From positions 310,001-374,000 of the forward strand of contig CAMBOV010000001.1 of assembly GCA_945869475.1 (NCBI GenBank): a stretch of DNA of 64,000 bases, given 5' to 3'. Position 1 is the stretch's first letter. Each line of letters begins with the position of its first letter. This stretch comes from Singulisphaera sp. GP187. Lineage in GTDB: Bacteria; Planctomycetota; Phycisphaerae; Phycisphaerales; SM1A02. Both the position numbers and the translations under genes were made by a program. This document shows positions 1 to 8,808 of this stretch, piece by piece. The notes beneath the pieces were generated by a model. The model made no database searches and was not told the DNA's origin. It was given only the letters and a program-made list of their open reading frames with translations.

Positions 1-120
1 TACCTGATCAGCAAGGGCATGGACAGCAAAATGATCTCGCTCTCAAGTTTCGGTCCAGATGCTCCGCTCGACACGAAGGCCAAGAGCCGACGTGTTGAGA
101 TCGTTGTCATCAGCGAGTGA
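1..120 (+). CDS. OmpA/MotB-type peptidoglycan-binding domain protein, C-terminal end (partial)
   Basis: Only the last 39 codons lie in the window, in frame 1, ending at TGA 118-120. The peptide has the closing pattern of an OmpA-like domain: a GM-containing turn, a 'FGPDAPL' stretch, then 'AKSRRVEIVV'. This matches the family's usual G.P....N...R..NRRVEI ending. Such domains bind peptidoglycan non-covalently and anchor outer-membrane or motor proteins. The rest of the protein is upstream of the window, so OmpA, Pal or MotB subtype cannot be decided. It runs convergent to mlaD with 29 bp between stops. Confidence 0.7.
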   Translation, partial: YLISKGMDSKMISLSSFGPDAPLDTKAKSRRVEIVVISE

Positions 121-149
121 CGCTTCAGTCTTGATGACGAAACTCGCCG

Positions 150-1064
150 CTAGAACTTGACACCAAGTCCTTCGGCGCGAATCTTCTGCATCAAGAGTTC
201 GACTTCGCCCAGTGCGCGTTTGAGACGCGCGGCCGAGTCAACAAGAGCGTTGTACAAATCAGGATTGTTCATCAGCTGACCGACGGTTCCAGTGCCGTCG
301 GTCGCTGTTTTTGTGAGCGTCTCAATCTGTGCAAGCGTCGTACTGAGTTGGTCGAGCACAGGTTGCAGCGACACCGTGAGCGTCTGCGCATTCCCTTGGA
401 TTCCCTTCGCCGCCTCGGTGAGCGCCATCATCGTTGCAGTTGCCTGCTCGATGAGATTCTGCGCCTTCCAAACGGCACTCTTCGCATCCGCGTGCAACTG
501 CTCATCGCCGAGCCATTTCTGCGCCTCCACGGCGAGTTTCTGCACATCGAGCGCAAGCGCGGTGACCGCGCGTGACGCGGTATCGAACCCGCCCAACTTC
601 TCGGTGATGATGCGCGCCATTCGCTCTTCGATCGCTTCGAACTGCGCCTCGATCACAGCACTGCCATTGCGCGCGAGCGTCGCACCACCCGTCACATAGC
701 CCTGTGGAATCGAAAGGTCGAGTCGCGCTGTCCCGCCGATGAGGCTGGTCGTGACCGACGCCTGCGCTCCCTCTGGAAGGTCAACCAAGCCGTTGATGCG
801 CGCCACCAATCGCACTGGCCGTGGATTCGACAGCGGATTCTCGAGCCGCACCGAGACACTCTCGATCGCTCCGACGGGAACCCCCACGAGGGTGACGGGA
901 CTTCCGTGGCGCAATCCAAGCGCCTGATTCGTGCGAATCTCAATGAGATAGTTCGTTTGCATCGAAAGGTTCAGATCTCCAAAGAGCAGCAGTAGCGCAG
1001 CAAAGCCAGTGAATGCGATGATCGCGACGATGCCTGTAACGAAGTTTCGAGTTGTTTCTTTCAT
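150..1064 (-). CDS. mlaD: MlaD/MCE-family substrate-binding protein of a lipid ABC transporter
   Basis: This is a 304-residue protein with one N-terminal membrane segment (about residues 9-29) and then an MCE domain (about 36-115). The MCE domain shows the family pattern 'LGLRHGSPVTLVGVPVGAIESV'. The remainder is a helical region typical of longer MCE proteins. MCE proteins sit on the periplasmic side of MlaFE-type transporters and move phospholipid between inner and outer membrane. It lies 5 bp downstream of the ATPase gene, so the two share a transcript. The usual permease gene (mlaE) is not between them or elsewhere in the window. Confidence 0.85.
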   Translation of the reverse strand: MKETTRNFVTGIVAIIAFTGFAALLLLFGDLNLSMQTNYLIEIRTNQALGLRHGSPVTLVGVPVGAIESVSVRLENPLSNPRPVRLVARINGLVDLPEGAQASVTTSLIGGTARLDLSIPQGYVTGGATLARNGSAVIEAQFEAIEERMARIITEKLGGFDTASRAVTALALDVQKLAVEAQKWLGDEQLHADAKSAVWKAQNLIEQATATMMALTEAAKGIQGNAQTLTVSLQPVLDQLSTTLAQIETLTKTATDGTGTVGQLMNNPDLYNALVDSAARLKRALGEVELLMQKIRAEGLGVKF

Positions 1065-1069
1065 GGGGG

Positions 1070-1870
1070 TCAGTTGTGGCGGGCGGGGACATCATCGCCG
1101 CTCTTGTGAATTCGTGCGAGGTCCTCTGCGGTGATCTCGCCGCGCAGAAACCGACCCGCGACCGGGTCGTTCGTTTCACGAAACTCTTCTGGAGAGCCTT
1201 CGAGCGCCACGCGTCCCTCGTGCAAGAGCACCATTCGGTCGGCAATTCGAAAAGCGCTCACGAGATCATGCGTCACGACGATGCTCGTGATACCCAGAGC
1301 ATCCGAGAGTTTCAGGATGAGTTGGTTGATGATCTCTGAACGGATTGGATCGAGGCCCGTCGTCGGCTCGTCATAGAGCACGACGCGCGGTTCGAGCACG
1401 ACTGCGCGCGCAAGTGCGACGCGTTTGCGTTGCCCGCCCGAGAGTTCGCTTGGCATTTGATCGACCGTCTCAGTCAATCCGACGAGTTCGAGCACGTGCA
1501 TCACTTTGTCGTTGATGAGTCGCTGCACGGTCATCCCATGCTCACACAACGGAAATGCGATGTTCTCGCGCACGGTGAGCGAATCAAAGAGGGCACTCTG
1601 CTGAAAGAGAAAGCCAATCTGTCGGCGCACGATGCCGAGTTCGCGCTCTGGAAGGTTGTCGATGCGGGTTGAGCCAGACCAGACTTCTCCCTTGTCTGGA
1701 CGAAGCAGTCCCACGAGGTGCTTGAGCATCACGCTCTTGCCGCAGCCTGACGCACCCATCACGACCGTGATCTGCCCCTTGGCAAACTCAAGAGTCACCC
1801 CGCGCAAGACTTCATTGCGAACGAAACGCTTGTGCAGATTCACGATTCGCATATCGATCTGACCGCTCAT
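1070..1870 (-). CDS. mlaF: MlaF-like ABC transporter ATP-binding protein
   Basis: The 266-residue ATPase has every ABC motif in order: Walker A GASGCGKS (39-46), a Q-loop, signature LSGGQ (143-147), Walker B VVLYDEP (163-169) and a switch histidine in 'VVTHD'. It most resembles MlaF/Ttg2A, the cytoplasmic ATPase that drives lipid exchange with the outer membrane; the MCE neighbour supports this. The start ATG (1870) lies 6 nt from a TAGGAT hexamer (1877-1882, minus), so the mRNA may be leaderless. The divergent Nudix gene has an overlapping TATGAT at 1881-1886. Confidence 0.87.
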   Translation of the reverse strand: MSGQIDMRIVNLHKRFVRNEVLRGVTLEFAKGQITVVMGASGCGKSVMLKHLVGLLRPDKGEVWSGSTRIDNLPERELGIVRRQIGFLFQQSALFDSLTVRENIAFPLCEHGMTVQRLINDKVMHVLELVGLTETVDQMPSELSGGQRKRVALARAVVLEPRVVLYDEPTTGLDPIRSEIINQLILKLSDALGITSIVVTHDLVSAFRIADRMVLLHEGRVALEGSPEEFRETNDPVAGRFLRGEITAEDLARIHKSGDDVPARHN

Positions 1871-1876
1871 CGTCTC

Positions 1877-1882
1877 ATCCTA
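1877..1882 (-). promoter_or_regulatory. -10 hexamer TAGGAT of mlaF
   Basis: TAGGAT reads on the minus strand 6 nt before the mlaF ATG. It overlaps a plus-strand TATGAT (1881-1886), 15 nt before the Nudix ATG, so the two divergent promoters share bases. Confidence 0.5.
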
Positions 1883-1901
1883 TGATCGAAAGTCACAAGC
1901 A

Positions 1902-2423
1902 ATGAGACCGTCGCCCAGAGAAATTGTTCTTCAGAGCAGCGTCTTCGCCGTCGAGAGGTTGACCGTCACCCTGCGCGGCGGCGAGGTCGCGCATCGCCAT
2001 ATTGTGCGCCACCCCGGCGCAGTCTGTGTCGTTGCGCTCTTGCCCGATGATCGGCTCGTGATGATTCGCAACTTTCGCATCGCAACGGGTCAGTGGATGA
2101 ACGAATTCTGTGCTGGAAAACTCGAGCCAGGTGAAGATCCACGCGCCGCCGCTTGCCGCGAACTTGTCGAAGAGACAGGCTACGACGCTGGATCAATCGA
2201 CTCGCTTGGCACGTTCTATACCTCACCCGGATTCACCGACGAATTGATGCACGCCTTCGTCGCGAGCGACCTGCGACCCTGCCCACTCGCGTTGCAACCC
2301 GATGAACGGATCGAAGTCGTGACTCGATCGATCGAAGAGTTCAAACAACTCGCGCGAAGTGGCGAGATCTGCGATGGCAAGACCCTCGCGACCTTTCTGC
2401 GCTGGCAACTCGCGCGCGCATGA
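1902..2423 (+). CDS. Nudix hydrolase, ADP-ribose pyrophosphatase-like
   Basis: The 173-residue protein carries a full Nudix box at about residues 72-94, following GX5EX7REUXEEXGU (G-KLEPG-E ... REL-V-EE-T-GY). The upstream 'RNFRIATGQWMNEFCAGKLEPGE' is typical of the ADP-ribose pyrophosphatase/GDP-mannose hydrolase branch. These enzymes cleave nucleoside-diphosphate-X substrates with Mg2+. The exact substrate cannot be read from sequence. It starts 32 nt from the divergent mlaF start and ends 27 nt before the rhomboid gene. Confidence 0.85.
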   Translation: MRPSPREIVLQSSVFAVERLTVTLRGGEVAHRHIVRHPGAVCVVALLPDDRLVMIRNFRIATGQWMNEFCAGKLEPGEDPRAAACRELVEETGYDAGSIDSLGTFYTSPGFTDELMHAFVASDLRPCPLALQPDERIEVVTRSIEEFKQLARSGEICDGKTLATFLRWQLARA

Positions 2424-2434
2424 ATTTCAGCGGG

Positions 2435-2440
2435 TAGTCT
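2435..2440 (+). promoter_or_regulatory. -10 hexamer TAGTCT of the rhomboid-tgt-yajC-secDF operon
   Basis: TAGTCT lies 10 nt before the rhomboid ATG at 2451. An identical TAGTCT precedes the 5-oxoprolinase gene (33640-33645). There is no Shine-Dalgarno sequence between hexamer and start. Confidence 0.5.
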
Positions 2441-2450
2441 CGCCGATCGA

Positions 2451-3587
2451 ATGGGCGCACATGACCGTGAGTATTTTCGAGAACAACCCTCGCGCACACG
2501 CGTGCTGAGTGGTGGATTCCGCTGGAGTGCCACAACGTGGATCATCGCCGCGTGCGTTGCAATCTTCGTGCTCGATGGATTTCTTCCAAAGCAGTGGGTC
2601 GTCGTCGGTTCACGATGGGAACCACTCGTTCCCGATGCGATCCAGCAACAGGTTCTGCAGGGCACCGTGCCGACGCTGATCGAGCGCGTCGAGGCTGATC
2701 CGTCGAAAAACCTCTCCGCAACGCAGCGCGTCTTCCTCACAAATTCACAGACTCCCTCGGCGTCGGCATTGGTCGCAACCAATCAACTGCAGTCGACGCC
2801 CTTTCTGCAGCGATGGCTTTACTTCTCGACCTCGACCGCGCTCTACTCGAGCATTCCCGGAATCGGCGTGAGTGGACTGCAAATCTGGCGCTTCATCGGC
2901 TTTCAGTTCTGCCACGCATCGCTCAATCACATTCTCTTCAACATGATGGGCCTCTTTTTCTTTGGACCGATTGTCGAGCGCTACCTCGGAGCGAAGCGAT
3001 TCGCCGCCTTCTATCTCTTGTGCGGCGTCGCTGGGGCGCTGCTCTATCTGCTCTTGAACTTAGGCGGTGTGCTCACCTCTTCGACCAACGGCCGAGTGTC
3101 CATTCCTGGATTCCTCTTCAACGATCCAGACATGCCACTCGTGGGTGCGAGCGCCGGCGTCTTTGGCATCATCATCGCCGCCGCGCGACTGATGCCCGAC
3201 GCGAAAGTGCTTCTCTTTTTCGTCGTTCCGATGAAGCTCAAGACCCTCGCCTACGGACTCGTTCTCGTCGCGATCGCGAGTCTGCTCTTCCAGTGGAACA
3301 ACGCAGGTGGTGAGGCGGCGCATCTCGGTGGAGCAATCGCTGGTTGGTACTTCATCCACAACCCTGACCGATTGCGCAGTTTTTTCGACTTTCTCGGTCG
3401 AGCCGACCCAACGAGTTCGTTTCACTCGGCGCGTCGTGTGCAACGCGCGGGCATCGGTGATCGGAGCGGTCCATCGACGACTGAAGTTGATCGAATTCTG
3501 GACAAGGTTCGCGCATCGGGGCTTGCATCACTCAACGAAATCGAGCGACGCACTCTTCGTGATGCGACCCGCCACGGCAATAAATAG
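2451..3587 (+). CDS. Rhomboid-family intramembrane serine protease
   Basis: The 378-residue multi-pass membrane protein has the rhomboid signatures: 'HASLNHILFNMMGLFFFG' (HxxxN region), the catalytic-serine motif GASAG near residue 233, and the catalytic histidine in 'AAHLGGAIAGW' near residue 290. The first membrane segment (about 27-45) is followed by an unusually long extramembrane loop before the core. A charged cytoplasmic tail of about 80 residues ends the protein. Rhomboids cleave single-pass membrane proteins; the substrate is unknown. It is the first gene of a tight run with tgt, yajC and secDF (2 bp to tgt). Confidence 0.87.
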   Translation: MGAHDREYFREQPSRTRVLSGGFRWSATTWIIAACVAIFVLDGFLPKQWVVVGSRWEPLVPDAIQQQVLQGTVPTLIERVEADPSKNLSATQRVFLTNSQTPSASALVATNQLQSTPFLQRWLYFSTSTALYSSIPGIGVSGLQIWRFIGFQFCHASLNHILFNMMGLFFFGPIVERYLGAKRFAAFYLLCGVAGALLYLLLNLGGVLTSSTNGRVSIPGFLFNDPDMPLVGASAGVFGIIIAAARLMPDAKVLLFFVVPMKLKTLAYGLVLVAIASLLFQWNNAGGEAAHLGGAIAGWYFIHNPDRLRSFFDFLGRADPTSSFHSARRVQRAGIGDRSGPSTTEVDRILDKVRASGLASLNEIERRTLRDATRHGNK

Positions 3588-3589
3588 CG

Positions 3590-4768
3590 ATGGCCGCAAG
3601 CGCTCTCCGGTTTGAAGTTCTGACGCAGCGTGCCGGTCAACACGCCCGGCGCGGTCGCGTGACGACTCCACACGGATCGTTCGACACGCCGGCGTTCATG
3701 CCCGTCGCGACCGCCGCCGCGATGAAGGGGCTCACTCCAACTCAAGTGCGTGCCACGGGCAGTCAGTGCATCCTCAACAATGCCTTTCACTTGCTCCTAC
3801 GACCAGGCCACGAGCGCGTTGCACAACTCGGCGGCGCACACACCTTCATGAGGTGGGAGGGTCCGATCCTCACCGATTCAGGGGGCTTTCAAGCCTTCTC
3901 GATGGCGCAGATCAATCGCATCAATGAAGATGGAGTCACCTTTCAATCGTTTGTGGATGGCAAGTCGATTCACCTCGGTCCTGAGTCGAGCATGTTGGTG
4001 CAGCAGGCGCTCGGCGCCGACATCGCGATGGCGTTCGATGACTGCCCTCCAGCGGGAGACGCGATCGCCGCGCCACTTCGCCGCGAGCGCACACTTCAAG
4101 CGAAAGATCGCACGCTTCGCTGGCTCGCGCGATGCGTTGCTGCGCACGCCCGCGCCGATCAGGCACTTTTTGGGATCGTCCAAGGTGGTACTGAACTCGA
4201 TCTGCGAACCGCATCCGTCGAGGCGACATGCGCGTTCGATCTCGCTGGCTATGCCATCGGCGGAGTCGCCGTGGGAGAGGGCAGCGACGCGATCGAAGCG
4301 GTTGTACGACACACTGCACCTCTGCTGCCGCGTGATCGCCCGCGCTACCTCATGGGAGTTGGTTATCCGCGCGACATCGTGATGGCGGTCGAGAGCGGCG
4401 TCGACATGTTCGACTGTGTCCTGCCCACACGCAATGGTCGTAACGGGATGGCATTCACCCGCGCGGGCGCGCTGCGCCTTCGCAATGCGGTGCACAGCGA
4501 CGACCCGCAACCGATCGAGAGGGACTGCGATTGTGAGTGCTGTGCGGGCGGTTTTTCGCGGGCGTACCTTCGTCATCTCTTCATGGCAGGGGAGATGCTC
4601 GGACCGACCCTCGTCTCCCTGCACAACATCCGTCTCTTTCAACGACTCCTACTAGACATTCGGCGCGCAATCGACGAAGATACGTGGCTTCACTTCCGCC
4701 GCGCATGGCCCTGCACTGAGCGGGTTCAATGCGGCTCGCTCGACCTCAACGGAGTATCGGATGACTGA
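3590..4768 (+). CDS. tgt: tRNA-guanine transglycosylase (queuosine biosynthesis)
   Basis: Tgt exchanges guanine-34 of GUN-anticodon tRNAs for preQ1. The 392-residue protein has 'ILTDSGGFQ' with the active-site aspartate, 'FDDCPP', 'GYAIGGVAVGE', 'MGVGYPRDI', 'FDCVLPTRNGRNG', and the zinc site CxCxxC plus downstream His ('CDCECC ... SLHN'), all family hallmarks at normal spacing and length. Its last 8 bases overlap yajC. The tgt-yajC-secDF order is common in bacteria. Confidence 0.95.
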   Translation: MAASALRFEVLTQRAGQHARRGRVTTPHGSFDTPAFMPVATAAAMKGLTPTQVRATGSQCILNNAFHLLLRPGHERVAQLGGAHTFMRWEGPILTDSGGFQAFSMAQINRINEDGVTFQSFVDGKSIHLGPESSMLVQQALGADIAMAFDDCPPAGDAIAAPLRRERTLQAKDRTLRWLARCVAAHARADQALFGIVQGGTELDLRTASVEATCAFDLAGYAIGGVAVGEGSDAIEAVVRHTAPLLPRDRPRYLMGVGYPRDIVMAVESGVDMFDCVLPTRNGRNGMAFTRAGALRLRNAVHSDDPQPIERDCDCECCAGGFSRAYLRHLFMAGEMLGPTLVSLHNIRLFQRLLLDIRRAIDEDTWLHFRRAWPCTERVQCGSLDLNGVSDD

Positions 4769-5204
4769 TTTCGCCCGCCCATCACCTCTGCTCGCAACAT
4801 CCTTCGCACTGCCACAAGATGCGCCGCCACTCGCGGGCGCACCCGTGGCTACCACGACCGCGGCAACAGGCGAGGCTGGTGCAACGCCAGTCGGTGGTGC
4901 ACGACCTGCAGGCGATCCATTTGGAATGATCTGGATGCTCATTCCATTTGTGGTGATCATGGTCTTGGTCTCAGTCATGGGACAACGCCGCGAGAAGAAG
5001 AAGCGCAACGCACTCATGTCGTCGATCAAAAAGCACGACTCGGTGCAAACTGCCGGCGGCATCATCGGCGCCGTCGTCGAAATCAAAGACGACACAATCA
5101 TCTTGAAGATCGATGAAAACTCCAACGTGCGAATGACCTTCGCCAAGAGTTCCATCATTCAAGTTCTTGCATCAGGTTCCGAATCACAAGGCATCCGTTC
5201 ATGA
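4761..5204 (+). CDS. yajC: Preprotein translocase subunit YajC
   Basis: YajC is the small accessory subunit of the SecDF-YajC complex. The 147-residue protein has a low-complexity Ala/Gly/Pro N-terminal region of about 50 residues. One membrane span follows ('IWMLIPFVVIMVLVSVMGQRR'), then the conserved 'KKHDSVQTAGGIIGAVVEIKDDTIILKIDENSNVRMTFAKSSI' fold. The N-terminal extension before the membrane span is longer than in most YajC. It overlaps tgt by 8 bp and secDF by ATGA. Confidence 0.92.
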   Translation: MTDFARPSPLLATSFALPQDAPPLAGAPVATTTAATGEAGATPVGGARPAGDPFGMIWMLIPFVVIMVLVSVMGQRREKKKRNALMSSIKKHDSVQTAGGIIGAVVEIKDDTIILKIDENSNVRMTFAKSSIIQVLASGSESQGIRS

Positions 5205-8200
5205 ACATTCGAATTCTCCCTCGTCTCATTTTCGCCATTCTCGTCATCGGGTTTTGCGTCTGGCAACTCTTCCCGCTCGAGAAGAGCGTGCGACTCGGCA
5301 AGGATCTGCGCGGTGGTGTGAGCATGGTCTATTCCGTCGCGATGCCCGAGCAGGGTGATTCGCAACGAGTACTTGCGCAGGTCGTTGACTCACTCAAGCG
5401 TCGCGTGAATCCGCAGGGTGTGCTCGACATCTCGCTGCAGCCTCAGGGACTCGACCGCATCGAAGTCGTCATGCCGTTGCCATCCGCTGACGTTCGTGCA
5501 CTCGGTGATGCCTACCGCGGTGAATTGCAGAGACTCGGCAGCTCGCTCACGATCTCTGGTCGCGAACTCGACGCAGCGCTTGCGACGGGCACCGCTGTTT
5601 CGTTGGCTCCAACCATGCAGGGGGCAACAACTGAACCAACTGCACCGGGTGGATCGCGCCGCGATGCTCTCACGCGGCTTCAACAAGCCTTCAACGATGC
5701 AACCGCTGCACGCACCGAATATCAAGCGGCGCTTGCGCAGAGCGCGCCACCCGCTCAGACTGAAGCCCTCGAACTTCGCATCGCGCAGAGCGAACTCACT
5801 GAGCGCGAAGTTCGCGCGTCGATCAGCGCGAGCAACATCGACGAGTCGCGACTCAAACGCACCTTCGAGCTCTCGGCTGAAATCCCTTTCGCACGTGACG
5901 CCGCTGGGCGAATCAAGACCTCGGCGGATGGAACTCGGCAACGTATGCCCAGCCCTCGTGATGTTGAGCTCGCGCAACTCAAGACGCAGATTCCAGATGC
6001 CGCCGCGCAAATTGATGCGCTCGCCGCGACGCAGAGCGCCTACGCGAGCAAGGTCACTGGCTACGACGATCCAGAAGATCTCAAGAGACTTCTGCGTGGA
6101 GCAGGCGTGCTTGAGTTTCACATCTCAGTCAGCGCGTCAGCAGCCGAGGGTGTCAACCCAGACGAGATGCGCAAGCAATTGGTCGAGCGCGGTCCAGATG
6201 GAACCGACTCAACGATTGCCCGTTGGTTCCCGATCAACGATCCAAAGCAATGGGCTGACACGCCCGCAGCGATGGAATCATTCTTGAGTGATCCAACGAC
6301 CTATCTGCGAGCCCGTGACCTCGTTGCGACGAAGTACAACGGCACTCCATACGTCTTGCTTTATGTCACGCAAGCGATGAGTCTCGATCACCTCGGTGGT
6401 CGGCAGTGGGCGATGAAGAATGTCTTTCCGAGCCAGGACGAGATGGGACGTACCTCCGTCGCCTTCCAACTCGATCCCGCAGGAGGAATGCTCATGGGTC
6501 AACTCACCGGCGCGAACGTTGGTCGCCCGATGGGAATTGTGCTCGACGGGCAACTTTTTTCTGCCCCAAACTTGCAGACGCAGATCTCAAACAACGGTCA
6601 GATCACTGGATCGTTCAGTCCAGACGAAATCGGCTACCTGATCCGCGTGCTTCAGGGTGGTGAACTCGAAGCAAAGTTGCAGCCCGAGCCGATCTCAGTG
6701 AGCATCCTTGGTCCAGCTCTGGGCACTGAGAATCTCACGCGTGGCCTCTGGGCCGTCGTCATCGCCAGTTGTGGAACAGCAGTCATGATGCTGCTCTATT
6801 ACTTCGGCGCTGGACTCATCGCCACCTTTGCGATTCTGCTCAACGTGGCAATGATCTTCGGCATCATGGCGGGTATTGACGGCGCATTCACTCTGCCAGG
6901 ACTCGCGGGCATCGCGCTCAGCGTTGGAATGGCAGTCGATGCCAACGTGCTCATCTATGAGCGCACGCGTGAAGAGTTGGTCGACCACGGTGAACCGCTC
7001 AAGACCGCCATCGATCTTGGATTCTCTCGCGCCTTCGCCGCCATCGTCGACGGCAACGTGACCAATCTCATCGCGTGCGTCGTGCTCTACAAGACGGCAG
7101 CGACCGAAGTCAAGGGTTTCGCACTCACGATGACCATCGGTGTGCTCACGACGCTCTTCACGGCGCTCTTCTGCACTCGAATCATCTTTGCGATCCTCAT
7201 CAATTGGTTCGGGATGAAGCGACTACCGATGTTGCCAACCGTCTTCCCAGGAGTCATGAAATTGCTGCGACCAAACATCGACTGGCTCGGACAGCGATGG
7301 GTCTGGTGGACGGCCGCCATTGGACTCTCCGTCGCGTCGACGGTGCTGGTTGTCTCGGTCGGCCGCGAGATTCTCGAAACTGAGTTTCGCGGTGGTGTGA
7401 CGATGACGCTGATGACTCGAAAGGCTGCGCCCGGTGAGCCGACTTCAGCGAGCGGACGCCTTCTCGTCGCGCGCGAGACGATCGAATCGACTCTTCACAC
7501 TTTGGGAGAAGCCTCGACCAACCCGACGATCCGCGAGTTGCGTTCAGCGAACGTCCTGACCGTGGGTGAGATGACTCCGCAGGGGGCTTCGACTGGATTC
7601 CAAGTCAAAGTCGGCAATCCAGCAACTCTCACTTCAGACCAGATTGGGACTGACGCTCTCGTCGCTGCAGTTTCAGGAGCCTTTGCGCAGTCACTCGACA
7701 CGGTGCAGCCAGTGCAGTTTGCTGGATCAGACGATCCCGAAGGAGCGCTCTTCACCAAAGCAATCACCGACGAGAGCGTCGGAGCAGCAATCGGTCGTCC
7801 CGAGATCAAGGATTCCGCCAGCGACTTCGTCGGCGGAGTCGTTGTCATGCTCACCGATCTGCAGCCTCCGATCTCGATCGAGGACGCCGAGGCCCGCATC
7901 GCCCGCATGGGCAAGCAGCCTGATTTCTCGTCGATTAGTTCACGACCCCTTCAAGTCGTTGGAGTGCAGCTTGCCGATGCGACGAACCCATCCAAGGGAT
8001 ATTCGTCGCTCGCGGTGATGATCACCGAACCGACGGCGCTGCTCTCGAAGGTCGATGCGGCGACGTGGGAACGCGTCGTTGCCAAGCCGAGTTGGAAACT
8101 CATTCAGGCGGCCTTCACCTCGAAGATGAGCCTCGATCAAGTCAACAGTTTCTCGCCAAAAGTCGCTGAAAACCTCGCGGCAAGTGCAATCGTGGCGATC

Positions 8201-8764
8201 GTGGTCAGTCTCTTTGGGATGATCCTCTACATCTGGCTGCGCTTCTCGAACCTGCGCTATTCGATGGCGACAATCACCGCGGTCTCGTTCAACGTGCTCG
8301 TCTGCCTCGGTGCGCTCGCGCTGAGCCTGCGCATCAGCGGCACCGACATCGCTCGGTTGACTGGCATCCAAGAGTTTCGCATAGATCTCAATGTTATTGC
8401 CGGTCTTTTGACGATCATTGGATACTCCTTGAACGACACGATTGTCATCCTCGACCGCATCCGAGAAAACAAGGGCAAACTTGCCCATGCCTCATGGAAT
8501 CACATCAACGGAGCGATCAATCAAACCTTTAGCCGTACCGTCATGACAGGTGGTAGCACCTTTCTGAGTGCGGTCGTTCTCTACTACTGGGGCGGACCTG
8601 CGATCCAACCCTTCGCCTTTACTTTCATTGTTGGTCTGATCGCGGGAACGATCAGTTCAGTGGTGATCGCTGCACCGATGACATACGTCGCTCAGCAGCA
8701 TCGCCCCTCAACTGGACTCGCGCGAACGGACTCCGGAGAGGTCGTCAACCCGACTCCGGTCTAA
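5201..8764 (+). CDS. secDF: Fused protein-export membrane protein SecDF
   Basis: A single 1187-residue chain carries SecD then SecF. SecD starts with one membrane span and 'LGKDLRGGVSM'. A large periplasmic domain with an Ala/Gln-rich helical insertion (about 150-270) follows. A membrane block holds the SecD signature 'GMAVDANVLIYERTREEL'. SecF restarts near residue 700 with 'EFRGGVTMTLM' and ends with a block holding 'GYSLNDTIVILDRIREN'. SecDF uses proton flow to pull secreted proteins across the inner membrane. The start overlaps yajC by 4 bp (ATGA), so translation is probably coupled. Confidence 0.95.
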   Translation: MNIRILPRLIFAILVIGFCVWQLFPLEKSVRLGKDLRGGVSMVYSVAMPEQGDSQRVLAQVVDSLKRRVNPQGVLDISLQPQGLDRIEVVMPLPSADVRALGDAYRGELQRLGSSLTISGRELDAALATGTAVSLAPTMQGATTEPTAPGGSRRDALTRLQQAFNDATAARTEYQAALAQSAPPAQTEALELRIAQSELTEREVRASISASNIDESRLKRTFELSAEIPFARDAAGRIKTSADGTRQRMPSPRDVELAQLKTQIPDAAAQIDALAATQSAYASKVTGYDDPEDLKRLLRGAGVLEFHISVSASAAEGVNPDEMRKQLVERGPDGTDSTIARWFPINDPKQWADTPAAMESFLSDPTTYLRARDLVATKYNGTPYVLLYVTQAMSLDHLGGRQWAMKNVFPSQDEMGRTSVAFQLDPAGGMLMGQLTGANVGRPMGIVLDGQLFSAPNLQTQISNNGQITGSFSPDEIGYLIRVLQGGELEAKLQPEPISVSILGPALGTENLTRGLWAVVIASCGTAVMMLLYYFGAGLIATFAILLNVAMIFGIMAGIDGAFTLPGLAGIALSVGMAVDANVLIYERTREELVDHGEPLKTAIDLGFSRAFAAIVDGNVTNLIACVVLYKTAATEVKGFALTMTIGVLTTLFTALFCTRIIFAILINWFGMKRLPMLPTVFPGVMKLLRPNIDWLGQRWVWWTAAIGLSVASTVLVVSVGREILETEFRGGVTMTLMTRKAAPGEPTSASGRLLVARETIESTLHTLGEASTNPTIRELRSANVLTVGEMTPQGASTGFQVKVGNPATLTSDQIGTDALVAAVSGAFAQSLDTVQPVQFAGSDDPEGALFTKAITDESVGAAIGRPEIKDSASDFVGGVVVMLTDLQPPISIEDAEARIARMGKQPDFSSISSRPLQVVGVQLADATNPSKGYSSLAVMITEPTALLSKVDAATWERVVAKPSWKLIQAAFTSKMSLDQVNSFSPKVAENLAASAIVAIVVSLFGMILYIWLRFSNLRYSMATITAVSFNVLVCLGALALSLRISGTDIARLTGIQEFRIDLNVIAGLLTIIGYSLNDTIVILDRIRENKGKLAHASWNHINGAINQTFSRTVMTGGSTFLSAVVLYYWGGPAIQPFAFTFIVGLIAGTISSVVIAAPMTYVAQQHRPSTGLARTDSGEVVNPTPV

Positions 8765-8808
8765 CGATCACGGACGGTTCTTTTCACACACGGACATGGA
8801 GGTCCACA

